Below are positions 35,438-48,879 of a DNA stretch of 64,000 bases, piece after piece. The position numbers were made by a program, and so were the translations under genes. The notes under the pieces were generated by a model. It was not told the DNA's origin. It did no database searches and saw only the letters and a program-made list of their open reading frames with translations. The DNA comes from Theocolax elegans. Taxonomy: Eukaryota > Arthropoda > Insecta > Hymenoptera > Cerocephalidae. Position 1 is the first letter of the stretch, and every line of letters begins with the position of its first letter. The stretch lies in the NCBI GenBank assembly GCA_026168455.1, contig CM047426.1, positions 3,155,501 to 3,219,500 of the forward strand, given 5' to 3'.

Positions 35438-38268
35438 CTGATATTAAACCAACATGTTATGTATAATATATATTATGAAAATATGTAGAAATTGTAAAAT
35501 TGTATGACGTTACGATACCCACTAATTTTTTCGATATTCTCCGATGATAAAGTGGAAAATTCTTTATTAACTATTTTACGGTAAAAGGTAATATAAAAGT
35601 TACTCTTCCCTTCAAATTAAAATATATTGGCTATCGATGTATACATATATGAAAATTATGGTTAGAACATAAATCTTCATTTTAATTAATGGTGAGAAAA
35701 AAGAAATAATATTTTATCAAACTATTTTCGTTGAAATTAAAATTGAAGAGAAATAATTAAAGAAAAAGTTTGCATTTTCCTCACATAATTTATTTACTAC
35801 TTAAAAAATAAAAAAACGTAGTAAAAAATCGACCGCATCAATATTTATCGTCCGTTTTTTAAAAACATTGCCGCGAAAAAGTAAGCTATATTGCTGAGAG
35901 AATTAAAAACCAGGTTGAAAAAATTTAAAAACATTACTCAGAAATTTTTTATAAGATTTGTGAAAGTATAAAAATATTGGCAAGAAAGTTAAAAATATAA
36001 CATGAGACAATTGAAAAATTGCTGAGGAAAATTAAGGAAAATTGCTGTGAAAATGAAATATTGCTGAGGGAATAAAAAATATAGTTGAGAAAATATAAAA
36101 AACATTCACTACACAATTCTACGTGCATCGCGTATTACCGACAAAGGCAAAATTTTTAATTAAAAAATGGAATTTCTTTTACAACGAGTGCAAGAATAAC
36201 ATAAAGACGGTTTATCATCGCGTTTAGCTATATACTAAAGCCATGTTTAACTTGGAACACATTGCGTACAAATAGATCGCGCTGTTTATGTAACGAATAT
36301 ATATATATTTACACATGTGTGTGTGTATGCATATTCTTGATTAGCTTTTCGTTTTATTAACAAAACAAAGGCATTAATGAAACGTTTGATGAAACTATAA
36401 TTTCATTTGATGCGCTTGAATATTTTACTTTTAATTGCCTATGAGAGTTAGGAATATGGAAAATAATATTAAATAATTTTCTACACATATCAGCTGTTTC
36501 GATAAAACGAACTAACCTAAATATATTTTCAATGATCGAAGACCCAAGATACCGAAAAGTTAACCTAAAAATCTTTAATAAATCTGAATAGTTCTTTAAT
36601 TTCTAACTTAAAAGAAAACATTATTCTATATATAACACGCTAACCTTTGAAGTACAAGTAAAAAATCGCCGCATGGTCACAATGAATTAATAATTAAAAA
36701 AACATAAAATTTTCAAGTCACATATTCTGACAGTATAATTTTCATAAAAAAAGTAGTCAACAATCGCTTATGATTTACTGGTTAAAATCGTGATTTCCCA
36801 TCGATAGGAGGAGGGATAATTCGAGGGACACGAGAAAACGTGGTTAGTCCAGCAAACTTTGAACTCTTTCTCTCGATGCGATTATCCCTCGTACTTAGTT
36901 GTATGTGTATAGTTCGCCATTCTGTCTTTCTCTTCCTCGCAACCCTGGGTTGCATGCGCGCGCGTAAGCGAGGCTCTAAAAATAGCTGGATATATACGCT
37001 GACGACCGATGCAAAAATCGCCGCGCGTTCAAGAGCTATGCCAAGAACAAAGCGACCTGCTCCTACACGGCTCTATCTGTGTATTGGTTTGTTGTTTTTT
37101 TTCTGTTTTTAAAGGTTTTTCGGGTGTATCGATCTTACTTTTTTGTATTTGGATTGAGTTTTTTGGGGTTTTGTATATGATGGTAGTGTGGATGATTTTT
37201 GGGTTTTTTAATGGATGTTATTTAGTTTTTTTTTTTTTTTTGGTATTTTTCTTTGGATTTTTAGCGGTAAGATGGTTTTGGATGATTTTAGGTTTTTTAT
37301 GGATTTTTTTTTTGTATGATGGTGTTGTTTCGAATTGTATTAAGTTTTTTTTAGTATAATGCTACTAGTGTAGTTAATTTTTGTTACGTTTGTGGATATT
37401 TTAGGTTTTTGGGTAAAATATTGGGGTGTAGATAGTTTTTAATTTTTTGGGATTTATGGATTTTTTGGTGATGGTATTTGTCGGAATAGTTTTGAGATTT
37501 ACGGGTTAGATGGAGTTTAGATTAAGTTTTTCTGATAAATTGTTTTCTTAGTTGGTTTGAACTGTCGGGAAGGTTTTAGGTTGGTATCCAGTTTTTTGTT
37601 TCTTTCTTTTTATTCCATGTAATATTTGTATAGATAAAGCTTGGTTTTTTAATAAATTCATATTATTTGGATAAAGAATTAGATTTTTTTTATTGAATTC
37701 TTAGTTTCTTTTTGAAAAGTTGAAAGGTTTTTGATTTTGTTGGTATTAGTTGGTTCCAAATTAAGTTTAGAATTATGATAAAAACACATTTTTTTATCCG
37801 AAATATATTATGGACAACTCTGCGAAGGGTGGTGCAAATTTAGAATTTTTGTCGAATTACAAAAATAGGAGTTCAAAATTGTAGGCTTTATCGTTGGCAA
37901 TCGATTGCGACCAAGTGCGCATGCACATAACGTAATACCAATCGATTTCACGATAGTAGATATAATAAATCAATAAATTTCCATAATTATTTGCATAAAT
38001 TAAATTATTCCCTTTTTTGTCTGATTATTTATTGATAAAATTATACAATAAATAAATAATTAACTTATATTCCCTTTTATTTTTAGATTAATAATAACAG
38101 TTTTTAATAAATAAATAAAGAAAAATATTATTACTTTTATTTATAGAATTAAGGAAATTTTACCGTATTATTAAACAAAATTAAAAAAAAACAGAGACAA
38201 CAAACGCTAAAAAACAATAAAAATAAAAGGTACATCGTAATAATCTCGTTTTTCCCTTTAAACGAACA
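35438..38268 (+). repeat. Block A, third copy, contiguous with unique sequence
   Basis: Direct copy of 1-2820 and inverted copy of 2823-5452. It continues past CGAACA into single-copy DNA, so this copy most likely shows the natural order. Confidence 0.9.
36800..37090. promoter_or_regulatory. GC-richer island with a MEF2-type site (copy 3)
   Basis: Direct copy of 1370-1660; CTAAAAATAG at 36976-36985. It agrees with copy 2 where copy 1 differs. Confidence 0.3.
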
Positions 38269-38640
38269 GACTTGCATCTTCATTTTTTTTCTCGTCGTTT
38301 ATGAATCTCGTATATGTAAAACCGCGTGGCCCACCGAGAAAATAAAAATGCGATAACCGAATTATCAATTAAATTAGCGCGATAAGAACGGCATAAAGCA
38401 GTCGCAAGGTCAAGTGTGCCGATTTTAGTAACCAAAACCAGATTAGCCCGAAACGAAAACATGTGTGTGACGAATGCACAAAAATCTCCAGGTTTGTTTT
38501 TTTTATTCTCTCTCTCTGTCCTGTCAAAAAAGTGCATATTTTTATGCGTCTTCGCCTTTTTTTCGCGGAACACATTCGAGACGAATGCAAATTTATTGCG
38601 CAATTTTGCACCGAGTGCGAAATGGATTGCACTTTTAAGT
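38269..38640. promoter_or_regulatory. GC-richer island at the start of unique sequence
   Basis: Moderately GC-rich, with frames of up to about 107 codons on both strands. None shows a domain, a coding-like composition or splice logic, so this is a possible exon or enhancer at low confidence. Confidence 0.25.
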
Positions 38641-39819
<1,179 letters not shown>

Positions 39820-39899
39820 AGTTAAATGATTCTTGATCTCGCGTTGGGAAGGAAAAGGCAAAAAAATTAAAAGGAAGAGGTGAGCTGGAAATATAGACT

Positions 39900-40030
39900 G
39901 GCTTGAATAATAGAGACTGCGGTCTATTTATGCTCTGAAATCAATAGCACCTCCTCGCGCGCATCGTCGAGACTCTACTGCCAGCCAAGGGTTGACTGCC
40001 GCCGGCCGGCTGGCTGGCTTTAGATTTAAC
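39900..40030. promoter_or_regulatory. Short GC-rich cluster
   Basis: GCCGCCGGCCGGCTGGCTGGC-type sequence near 40000-40020 and GCGCGC near 39957, in AT-rich surroundings. Regulatory use is unknown. Confidence 0.25.
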
Positions 40031-41280
40031 TCCTCTATGTACCTTATATCGTATACACCTATACGATTCTCATTTTTTTTAGTATCTATGTGTAATGAGG
40101 TAGTCGAGATTCAAGTTGTGAATGTAATGCATGTGCATGTACATGATTATTTTTTGTTTTTCGGGCGGGGTTTGGTGAGGTATGGATGATTTAGGAATGC
40201 ATGTAAAGTGTTGAATGATTACGATTTGTAAAATTTTTTTTTGAATTATTTTAGTGTATAGAAGTGCAGATTTTGAGGTTAGGTGAAACTATTTTTGTTT
40301 GGACGGTGATTAGTAGAGGAGTTATGGTTAGTTTTTTAAAGTGTTTGGTTAATGCTCCGTTTTGATAATAGAGGAAAGAATCGATAATTTTAATATTTAG
40401 GTGATTTGAATGCTTTGAGGTAAGGGTCATTCCATACAGGCCGAAAATTTGACGAAATATTACGTCTTTCACCAAAAATTAGCAGAACGATGGTGCAAAC
40501 AATTTTTTCTTCACTAGTTTCAATTATTTGAATTCGCACAATTACAAAAAAAAAAGAAACTTTAACCTGAAATTTTCATTTTTCTTTTCTTTTTTTTTCA
40601 AATGCTGGGTAACAGTCGGCGTGTCGCAAAATCGCCGTAAACGGATTTTAAGCAAGACTTTTCTTTCCCAGATTTCGAAAATAGCGTTGCTCGATTCTTG
40701 CGCAGGTGACTGTTTCTTTTTCTTTTTTTTTTTGTTGTTCGCTCGTTCGAGCCAACTTTCTTTCTCTCGGCGGAACTCGATCGACCTTTACTGGCGGATT
40801 AAAAATTTGTGTGCTATATGAAGAAAAAAGGGAAAATGAAAAAACAATACTCGCTGAGATAAAAAGAAAAGTAACGAGAGCGATCACCCATAGATACAAA
40901 AAAAAATGTATAACGCGCGTCAGGTCGACTTGATAAATCACCGGGATGACTCGGCTGTAATTATACGGGATACGTAAACTTGGAATGTCCAGCGACAAAT
41001 AAGATAAAAAAAAATTTCTCGTAAAATGCCTATTTGACATAGAGCGCTTCCACCCACGTAGTAAAATGTCGAATTTTTTTTTTCGGTTTAAGATCGTAAA
41101 GGAAATGTTCGCAGTGTCAGGATAATGTATAGGTCGAGGATTGTTTAATAAGAGCTTGAAATGTTTTAAGGAGACGTGCGCGTTGTTGTTCCTGAATTCG
41201 ACGATGGGAGACGTGTCTTGTAGAGTTATTTTTTTTTAATATATGGATAAGGATGGATTGAAGTTATGTATTTGTAAAGT
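40031..41280. other. Non-coding stretch with a GC-richer core at 40600-41240
   Basis: Overlapping frames on both strands (about 40528-41040) contain long Phe/Lys runs from T and A tracts and no recognisable domain. A TTTTGAGGTTAGGTGAAAC word lies at 40269-40287. Confidence 0.35.
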
Positions 41281-41284
41281 TCAA

Positions 41285-41840
41285 AGTTAAAATTTTCAAC
41301 ATTTAAGTTAAATTTAAAAATTTTTAAGTAAATAGTCAGTTATTTATTTAAAAATGTATTAAGCTTAAGATTAAAAAAATATACTTAATTATAATGACCT
41401 CTGATAAAAAAATTTCAAGCTTCCAGTTCCAATTTTCAAGTTAAAATTTTAAAGCTTCAAGTGTAAATAATCAAGTTTCAAATGTTCATTTAAAATTTAT
41501 AAGTATGTCAGGTCAAATATTTAAAACTTTTGTTAAAATTTTCAAGTTAAGATTTTAATGTTTCTGGTTTAAATTTTAACGTTTTCAGTTCAAATTAATT
41601 TTTTCAAATTAATTTCTTAATTTACGCGTTGAAATTTTGAATTATTTAATTAAATTTTTAAATATATTTAAGTTTCTTTAAATAAATTTTTAATTAATGT
41701 TTCAAGTATTGACAACTTGAATTTTTAACGTTTCGAACTTCAAGGTAAAATTAGTAATTAAATTATTAAAATTTCAAGTTTAAACATTTAAGTTTCGATT
41801 TAAATTTTTAAAATTAAGTATCCAAATTTTTAATTTTAGC
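41285..41840. repeat. Degenerate AT-rich minisatellite
   Basis: Repeated variants of TTTCAAGTTTAAATTTTTAA, roughly every 20-30 bp for 550 bp, with much divergence. Examples are TTTTCAAGTTAAAATTTT near 41435 and 41540. Non-coding. Confidence 0.6.
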
Positions 41841-41844
41841 CAAT

Positions 41845-42340
41845 CAACTAACTACATCGCGACAATTTCTTAAATATTGAATATTTACGTGAAATTCCCC
41901 GAAATATAAATAATTAAACAAAATATATAAAAAATAAATAAAAAACCTTACCGCACACAAACCACTCGGTACGTAACGCATATTTGGCCTACATAAAAAT
42001 TGTAAAACGTCCGTGATATATAAATATACACCCTCATTTTGTATACGGGATACTCCAGATGCGCCGCGTGGAAAAGGAGACACAACCGTACGTATAATAA
42101 AAAAAAATAGTGAGGTTAAAAGGAGTAGTGCAAATATACGAGGTGTGTATGTGTATGTGTATATATATGCGAGTAACGTGAGAAGTCAGTCGAGACCAAA
42201 CCTCACTGCGAGGGTAAAGAGACGGTCACGTGCGGCTGTTTCAGCACGTATGTATCTCTTTCTCCCTCTCTCTTTCTCGGTGTGCAAAATAACCTCTCAT
42301 ACTTATTTCGGTTTCGTGCAATTTGCTTTTTTGTTTTAAA
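41845..42340. promoter_or_regulatory. GC-richer island containing a core-promoter candidate
   Basis: Contains the TATA+Inr pair described at 42160-42191, and on the minus strand a donor-like GCG|GTAAGG near 41950. Frames on both strands are short, with no domain. Confidence 0.35.
42160..42191 (+). promoter_or_regulatory. Core-promoter candidate: TATA box plus initiator
   Basis: TATATATA begins at 42160 and the arthropod initiator TCAGTC is at 42186-42191, with the expected +1 A at 42188. The 28-base spacing is canonical. CT-rich sequence follows. No downstream first exon with a clear donor was found, and the strand is opposite to EcR in the unfolded locus. Confidence 0.35.
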
Positions 42341-43999
42341 TGTATTCACTAATGATGAAAACGTTTGGTTTTCATTTGCACGGAATGTTAAATCGACCGT
42401 TTACCGACTGATGGTAAGATTGGAGATTGTGTTTTGTATTTATTGGTTATGTGTATACTGTTTAATGTTTAAATACTAGCTCAAATAATCGATGGATTTT
42501 GATATTTAAATACTATGTTTACGAGCAGTGTCAATTAAAAGATCTAACCTTTATCAATTTATTATTTTGTTAATTAGTCGAGAGGTTGACAATTAGGTAA
42601 TGTAAATAGCGATGCATTAGTTAAATATTTATCAGATAAAAATTGTCAGAATGATAAAAATTTATTGTTGAAATTTTAAATTCAATAAAATAAAGGAGAT
42701 TACCTATTTTTGTAGTTGTTATTAGTTTTTGCGTGAGAAGCGTATTTATCAGAATTTTGTACAAATTAAGAAAATCAAGTAAAAAATAATTGTTTGAAAC
42801 TAACAAATGTTTATTAAAAAGAAAAAATTTTTTAATTAAATACAAATAAAAAATAGTTTTTTAATATTCAGTACTAAAAAAATTTTTAGTGAAAACTAAA
42901 AGATATTCATTAGAAACGAAAAAAAAATTATTTGAATTAGCGATAACATATTCAACAATTGTAAAATATTTATTTGTTTAAAAAAATTAATTTTTTATGA
43001 TTATTTGTTAAAATTTTTTTTAACTGCAGGACTGAGAGTATTAAAAACCGTTTCAAACTATTTACACTAGCAATTTTTGCTGAAAAATAAATAAATTCAA
43101 CGTCGTTTCTTAAACTACTTCATCATAAAATATCCAAAAACAAAAGTAAAAAAAAGCTACAATTAATAAAATAAATTATCCCACATTGAAACGTAAATCC
43201 CAAGAATATATACGCCAAGTGAAAAATAATACATCACCGATACATATATATACACATATAAAATATAGTGAAAGTACACCGCATAAATACATCGTATAGT
43301 ACACCCAAGAATCTGCAAGTAAAACCAGTTTTCTCATAACGTTTAATTCCATCTGCATCAAAAGCACATTGACAACAAAATGGTATACTTCGAGGAGTCA
43401 TCCATTTATACGAAAAAAATTTTTGACAACTGTTCGAGGAAAATTGTAACTTAAAAAAAGGCGTTATTTTTACCATAACGTTTGTATCATTTTTAAAGTT
43501 ATGTTACATGGGTTAATTTTTAGGACTCGTCGGACGGCCCAGATTTTATTAGGCCGTAACGGTGATTTTTCTGAGAAAAAATTTTTAGAATTTTGAAAAT
43601 CAACTAAAGGTGGAGAACCGCAAAATATTGTCTTTGTGCTACGTTTTCAAAAATTGCTAATTAGAATTCGAAATTATTAGCCAAAATGTATATGAAAACG
43701 GGTAAAAAGTATTGAATATTAGTAGGATTAATTTTATTTTATTTTAATGATAGAAATTTAGTTATTTTTTACCGATTTAAGTTAATAATCGCTACTTTAT
43801 AGATATATAAATTATATTTAGAAATTCGTAGATTTTAAAAATCGTGGACATTAAATTTTAATGAAAATTCTTAAAATATTTTATAATTACTAATTAAAAA
43901 TTGTTTATTTTGGTAAAAATAATTAAATACGATTTTTATCCCAAAACTAGATAATTTTTAGTTAAAAAGAAGAATTTAGGATTAATTAATGAAGTACGA
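42341..43999. other. AT-rich non-coding stretch
   Basis: No gene, RNA or clear repeat supported; short frames only. Confidence 0.5.
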
Positions 44000-44280
44000 G
44001 TGGTAACGTTATTTAGACGATAAAAACATAAGTTTATTTTTTATATTTTTTACAAACAAAAGAATGAATTGTTAAAAAAGTCTATCTCTTAGGCATGTTT
44101 TAAACACCATACTTAAAATTTTTCCAGATTGTTACATCGATAATTTAATTAGGATGTTTAAGGTGAAAGTTTGTTTTTTAGATTAATAATTACCATATTT
44201 TAAAACTAACCGTATTTTTATTATTTATTTTTCAGATTTTTAATATAAAATATTTCAAATATATTTTTTTATTAAAAAGA
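44000..44280 (-). mobile_element. Partial MITE-like repeat, TTAA-ended family, reverse copy
   Basis: Read on the minus strand it shows the family landmarks ending in AAACATGCC and TTTGTTTGTAAAAAA. The outer termini are degraded. It abuts a forward copy, giving a head-to-head pair. Confidence 0.45.
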
Positions 44281-44284
44281 AATA

Positions 44285-44605
44285 ATAAAAGATTGGGATC
44301 TACATATTTCAGTTCACAAATTATATTAAAAATATTGAATTAAAAATCAAGGATAATTTAAAAATAATGGAAGGGTAGCAATGAACGTATTTCGAAACAA
44401 AATTGTAATAATAATTGAATAGACAATATTTGTTTGGTAATTATAAATAAAAAAGGTATAAACTTTAAAACCAAAGATTATCTGCTAATAATCGATGTAA
44501 AAATTTGAAAAAATTTAGGTAAAGTTAACGAATTTTTCCAAAAATTAATTTTTTGTTTACAAAAAACCATAAAAAAATTATCATTTTCGTAACCCGCTAT
44601 TCTTT
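44285..44605 (+). mobile_element. Partial MITE-like repeat, TTAA-ended family, forward copy
   Basis: It begins GGGATCTACATATTTCAG and runs through GGTAATTATAAATAAAAAAGG to ATCATTTTCGTAACCCGC, matching the family order with high divergence. Confidence 0.45.
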
Positions 44606-44934
44606 TAACTAATGAACCGTATTTCATTACCCATTAATAACAATAAATAAATGACAAAATTTCCGCTTGAAATTCGTTGACTTCCACGTCACGTGATATT
44701 TTTTTATGCTTAGTTAAAAATAATATAAACAATTAATTGATAACTAGTAGTATTTTTTGGTGTTCAAGATCAGGGGAAAATTTTTATAAAAATGTGTAAA
44801 ATATATTGTATCGCATATTTTTAACTGTGTAACGTTCATTCACTGACACGTCTGTTCAATTACTGCTACATTCACCCTATAGATATACATAATTATCTCC
44901 TAAAAGAAAATTATAGGTTAGAAATTTAGCTTAC

Positions 44935-44955
44935 CTCCGAAACTGCCGTTGTCAT
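44935..44955 (-). other. Candidate 5' exon end with splice donor and seven-codon open frame
   Basis: On the minus strand (the direction EcR would run in the unfolded locus) GAG|GTAAGC is an eight-of-nine donor match at 44934-44933. It follows a GC-richer tract (to about 45030) that has an ATG at 44955 exactly seven codons before the cut. It could be an upstream leader exon of EcR-A or of another gene; no acceptor or transcription start is clear. Joining it to the EcR exon would give only a short upstream frame, because stops lie near the start of that exon. Confidence 0.25.
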
Positions 44956-45089
44956 TCGCGGATCCGAAAACTTCGTCTCTCTTTTTAATATCTTGACTTA
45001 TTGGGCTCGTTTGACGACGTCGCCTCCCAATATATGAAAACCAAGAAGCTCAACGAATAACAAATGCAACCTTTATTTTCTTCCTTCAC

Positions 45090-46080
45090 TTCCTTTAGAT
45101 ATTCTAAGATACGTTTCTCTTCGCTCTTCCTCTTTCTCTTCGTTTCTCAAAATATATAATATAATATATATTCTGTGTTTTGCAGGTACAACTCGTTTCC
45201 TATTAGTTTCACTTCGCGTAACGTGGATCTTATCGACAGTTGTAAAAGAAGGGAAAAATGGGGTGGGTGGGTGGTTGGATGGGGGATACTTTGAATTAGG
45301 TTCAGGGTATTTATTTTCGTTTTTGTAACTTTTTCGTGATGGGCGTAAATATAGGCACTATTGCGCTGCGATACAAGGTTTTCTTTCGAAGGTACACCGT
45401 AGGTTTTGTTTTTTGTTTTTTCGAGGTATTTTCTCCAAGGTAGACGTTTCCCTTATATATCTTTCTTCCTTCCTTTTTCGACCTTTCTACATATACATAT
45501 ATGTGTACAATATATATATATATACACCAGCTGTAGTTCAGATTAACTTTGCTTGAGTTACTTTTATTCCTGTGTTTGTATGTCTATATATATATATCTT
45601 CTTATCTCTCTGCGTTTGTAAGAGAGACCGAGAGTGAATTTTTTTTTCTTTTTAAATGTATTTATTGTATGTCTTGTTGGAGGCCCTTTCTGCTTTAGGC
45701 TCCGCGCGCTAGTGGTCAGAAGCGCTTATCACCTGATCGCGTCTCCCCGCTCAGCCACATATTGCACCGTGGTTAACTCGTACCTTTTACACGGCACTTG
45801 ACGTTCACCATCTGCAACATAACGTATATTTATTCATTATTTTCTGATTTTTTTTCTTTCTACCTGTCGTAACGATTAATCCTATTGGATGTATATATGT
45901 ACACGTTTGTCGCGCGAGATTTTCGTTTGTCAAAAAGGGGTTTCTCCTTTCTCTTTACGGTTATTTTTCTCTCTTTTATTTTTTTTTTTCGGGAGGGAGG
46001 CTATACGTGTTTCTGCTGATTTAATAACGATAATAACAATTAAACTTCTTTTTTTATTTAAGTATTTTTATTTTCTTTAG
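45090..46080. promoter_or_regulatory. Mixed island with CT-rich tracts and a GATA/E-box cluster
   Basis: Includes (AT)n-like runs and a GC-rich block at 45690-45780. On the minus strand CAGGTGATAAGC in that block places an E-box directly against a GATA site. No tRNA fold is convincing and no coding frame is supported. Confidence 0.3.
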
Positions 46081-46136
46081 TTAGATACTATTATGCTGGA
46101 TAAAAAAAGTATTAATAGTAATAATAATAGAAAAGT

Positions 46137-46455
46137 TTAACGGGATATCGAGCCCAAATTACAGGAATCTGCAACTTCCAATCCAAAATTTATATCTAAA
46201 ATATTGAATTAAAAATTTATACGGATATATTAAAATACAAGGAAAAGGGCCTGACTTTTTGATTTTCTAAAGAAAAAAATTAGTTTTACATAACAATTGA
46301 ATAAATAATTTTTTTGGTCCCGGTAATTATTAGTGAAAAAAGCATAAACTTTCAACCTAAACTTTGTAATCAAAATTATGGATTTAAAAATATGGAAAAA
46401 ATTTCGGTATAAAAAAAATTATTCATTTGTTTCTAAAAAGTAACCCTTTAAAAGA
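46137..46455 (+). mobile_element. MITE-like repeat, TTAA-ended family, copy with intact left end
   Basis: The left end TTAACGGGATATCGAGCCC resembles the family terminus TTAACGGGATGTCGGACCC, followed by ACAGGAATCTGCAAC. The right end is missing, replaced by a deletion relative to the next copy. Confidence 0.6.
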
Positions 46456-47043
46456 ATTATGTTCATTCATTCTTCCTTAAAAAAAAAGCGACGTAGAAAT
46501 TAAAAATAATGCGAGCGCTATTAAAAGGTTTATAAATTAAATCCTAAATATTAATTTAAATAGTTATATAAATTTAATATAATTAAAATACAAGGAAAAG
46601 GGCCTGACTTTTTGATTTTCTAAAGAAAAAAATTAGTTTTACATAACAATTGAATAAATAATTATTTTTGGTCGGTAATTATTAGTGAAAAAAGCATAAA
46701 CTTTCAACCTAAACTTTGTAATCAAATTATGGATTTAAAAATATGGAAAAATTTCGGTATAAAAAAAATTTATTCATTTGTTTCTAAAAAAAGTAAAAAA
46801 CGACCATTTTCTGAGTCCGACATCCCCTTAAATTAAAAAAATCGATCATTTGGAATGTATTGCATCGGATAGGTGACAGATTTATTACTAAGAATGTATA
46901 ATTGTCATTGTTAAAAGAATTATGTTCATTCATTCTTCCTTAAAAAAAAAGCGACGTAGAAATTAAAAATAATGCGAGCGCTATTAAAAGGTTTATAAAT
47001 TAAATCCTAAATATTAATTTTAAATAGTTATATAAATTTTTTA
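46226..47043 (+). repeat. Tandem duplication including MITE sequence
   Basis: 46226-46575 and 46581-47043 are near-identical. The second carries about 105 extra bases, including the intact right terminus GAGTCCGACATCCCCTTAA. The first copy therefore looks like a deletion derivative. Confidence 0.75.
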
Positions 47044-48860
47044 TATTTTATTACTAAATGATAAAATAATAAAAATAAGATAATAGTAATAATATAATAG
47101 ATATCGAATGTTAATCCAGACTGCATTGTATTTCTGCTTGAATAAACAATTGAATTAAACGAATCATAACTTATAAAAATAATAAATATTAATAATTAAA
47201 ATAATTAGCGATAATGATTTAATTTTGGCAACATCCAAAGATAATACAGTGATATAATAAAAATGTAAACAATCATTCCATATATAGTAGAAATTGAAAC
47301 GATTTTTCGGTTACATTATTTCATTTCTTGCTAATTAAGAAATTTTATAATTATATTTTAAATAATAATTTATAAAAAATTTTGTAAAAAAATTTTCTCT
47401 GTGGATGAAAATTCTATTTTTTAAACAATTTACATTTGTTCTGTGCGCATCGATAACTACATTTAAGATACTTTTTTTCATATTTTTAATTCCACAGTTT
47501 AAACATAAATTTTGAGTTGAAAGGGAAAAATGAAAACAAAAGAGGAAGAACAATACAAGACATCTGGTAGGTATTGGACCATGTGTTGATGTTTTGAGGT
47601 TAGGACAAGTTATTTTACAACACTTTCAATTTCATTTTTAATAAATTATATTTTTCAATCGCGTAGAAGCAATTTATGTAAAAACTGGCCATATATTAAT
47701 TATCTTTGTTAATTAAAAATGTCTAATTTATATCCAAAAAAAATCGGTTTAATTTCTACTAGGGATAATTTTAAATAACGAATTTCATTTCAATAAATCT
47801 CACTTTATCTGCAAACCCACGTCGACTAAAATTTAAATCGTACGCTATACACACATATAAGAAACTCACAAGGAAACAAAAAAAACAACAAGTGATTACA
47901 TTAACATTGTATCAAATTAATAGCAGTACATAACACATTTATCTACGTATATTTTTACACATTTTTTACATCAATTGCTAACCGTTCAAAATTCAATTTT
48001 GTTAATTATCATACTTGGAATACCGAATTGCCATTAATTAGCGAAGACAAAAAAGAAATCCGCTTCGAAAATACATATTTATCGAAGGTTTATCACTTTC
48101 TTTTTATTCATAATTATCCACCAAAAATTGTTTAACGCCCTATTCCGTTCACGAGTAAATACTAAATATTTTGAGGTTAGGTAACAACCTTTTGTGCGGT
48201 ATTTAATCACGAACTTGTAAAAAAAAAGGTGGATCTCTACCGAGGGGAAAATATGTTTTCATCAAATTATTAAACGCTAAACCATCCACTTGCAAAATGT
48301 AAATGACACCAAGTTACACGTACGAATGTTAATCCGCTAGTCGATTTATCGTTCGAGCTAAAAAAGAAAAGGAAAAAATAAAATAAGTAACATTATTCGC
48401 GATTTGATTTAACGACATGTAAATCGAGATAAATAAATTACAGAGACGCCAAAGAGCGTGCCTTAATGCTAAACGATTCCTCAATGCGATTGCATTATAT
48501 TTATATTAGTACACCGTTCTGTTGCACAACTACGCGCATAATAATTGTTTTATATATATATATATATAATTATAACCGAACGTTCAATCGGATTTTTTGC
48601 AGAGTCCAGCCGAATGGGGATATGGCATTTGCTACTTAAAAATGATTAAAGAATGTTTAAAAAAACCAAAAAATTTACAACAAATTTTTGCCAATAATAT
48701 AAATTTAAAGATTATTGAATAAATGAAGAGCGTGTAGTATACAGTCAATGTAGTATACAATCTTAATTATTTGTTCAATTATTATACATTTAAATTGCCT
48801 TGAAATCAAAATCGTGGTTAAGTGATGTAGGTGTGTACATGAAAATAAAATGGTCTGTTT
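47044..48860. other. AT-rich non-coding stretch
   Basis: No gene supported. TTTTGAGGTTAGG words near 47593 and 48172; (AT)n near 48552-48570. Confidence 0.5.
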
Positions 48861-48867
48861 CGTAAAA

Positions 48868-48879
48868 TAGCGCCCTCTG
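48868..48879 (-). promoter_or_regulatory. CTCF-like motif 1
   Basis: TAGCGCCCTCTG, read on the minus strand as CAGAGGGCGCTA, one base from the vertebrate core CAGGGGGCGCTA. It is embedded in a unit repeated 298 bp away. Confidence 0.4.

Larger units (their letters stand above)
20417..38090 (-). repeat. Right arm of the 17.5-kb palindrome
   Basis: Reverse complement of 2823-20354. It is contiguous with single-copy sequence after 38268, so this arm is the one more likely to show the true flank. Apart from the EcR exon it contains mirror copies of the islands and repeats described for the left arm. Confidence 0.92.

Noticed and set aside
40269..40287. Telomeric TTAGG repeat
   Set aside because: The GGTTAGGT word appears singly, not in tandem, here and at the other sites.
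45690..45780. tRNA-like block with an A-box-like TAGTGGTCAGAAGCGC
   Set aside because: No B-box GGTTCRANNCC at proper distance and no acceptor stem on either strand.
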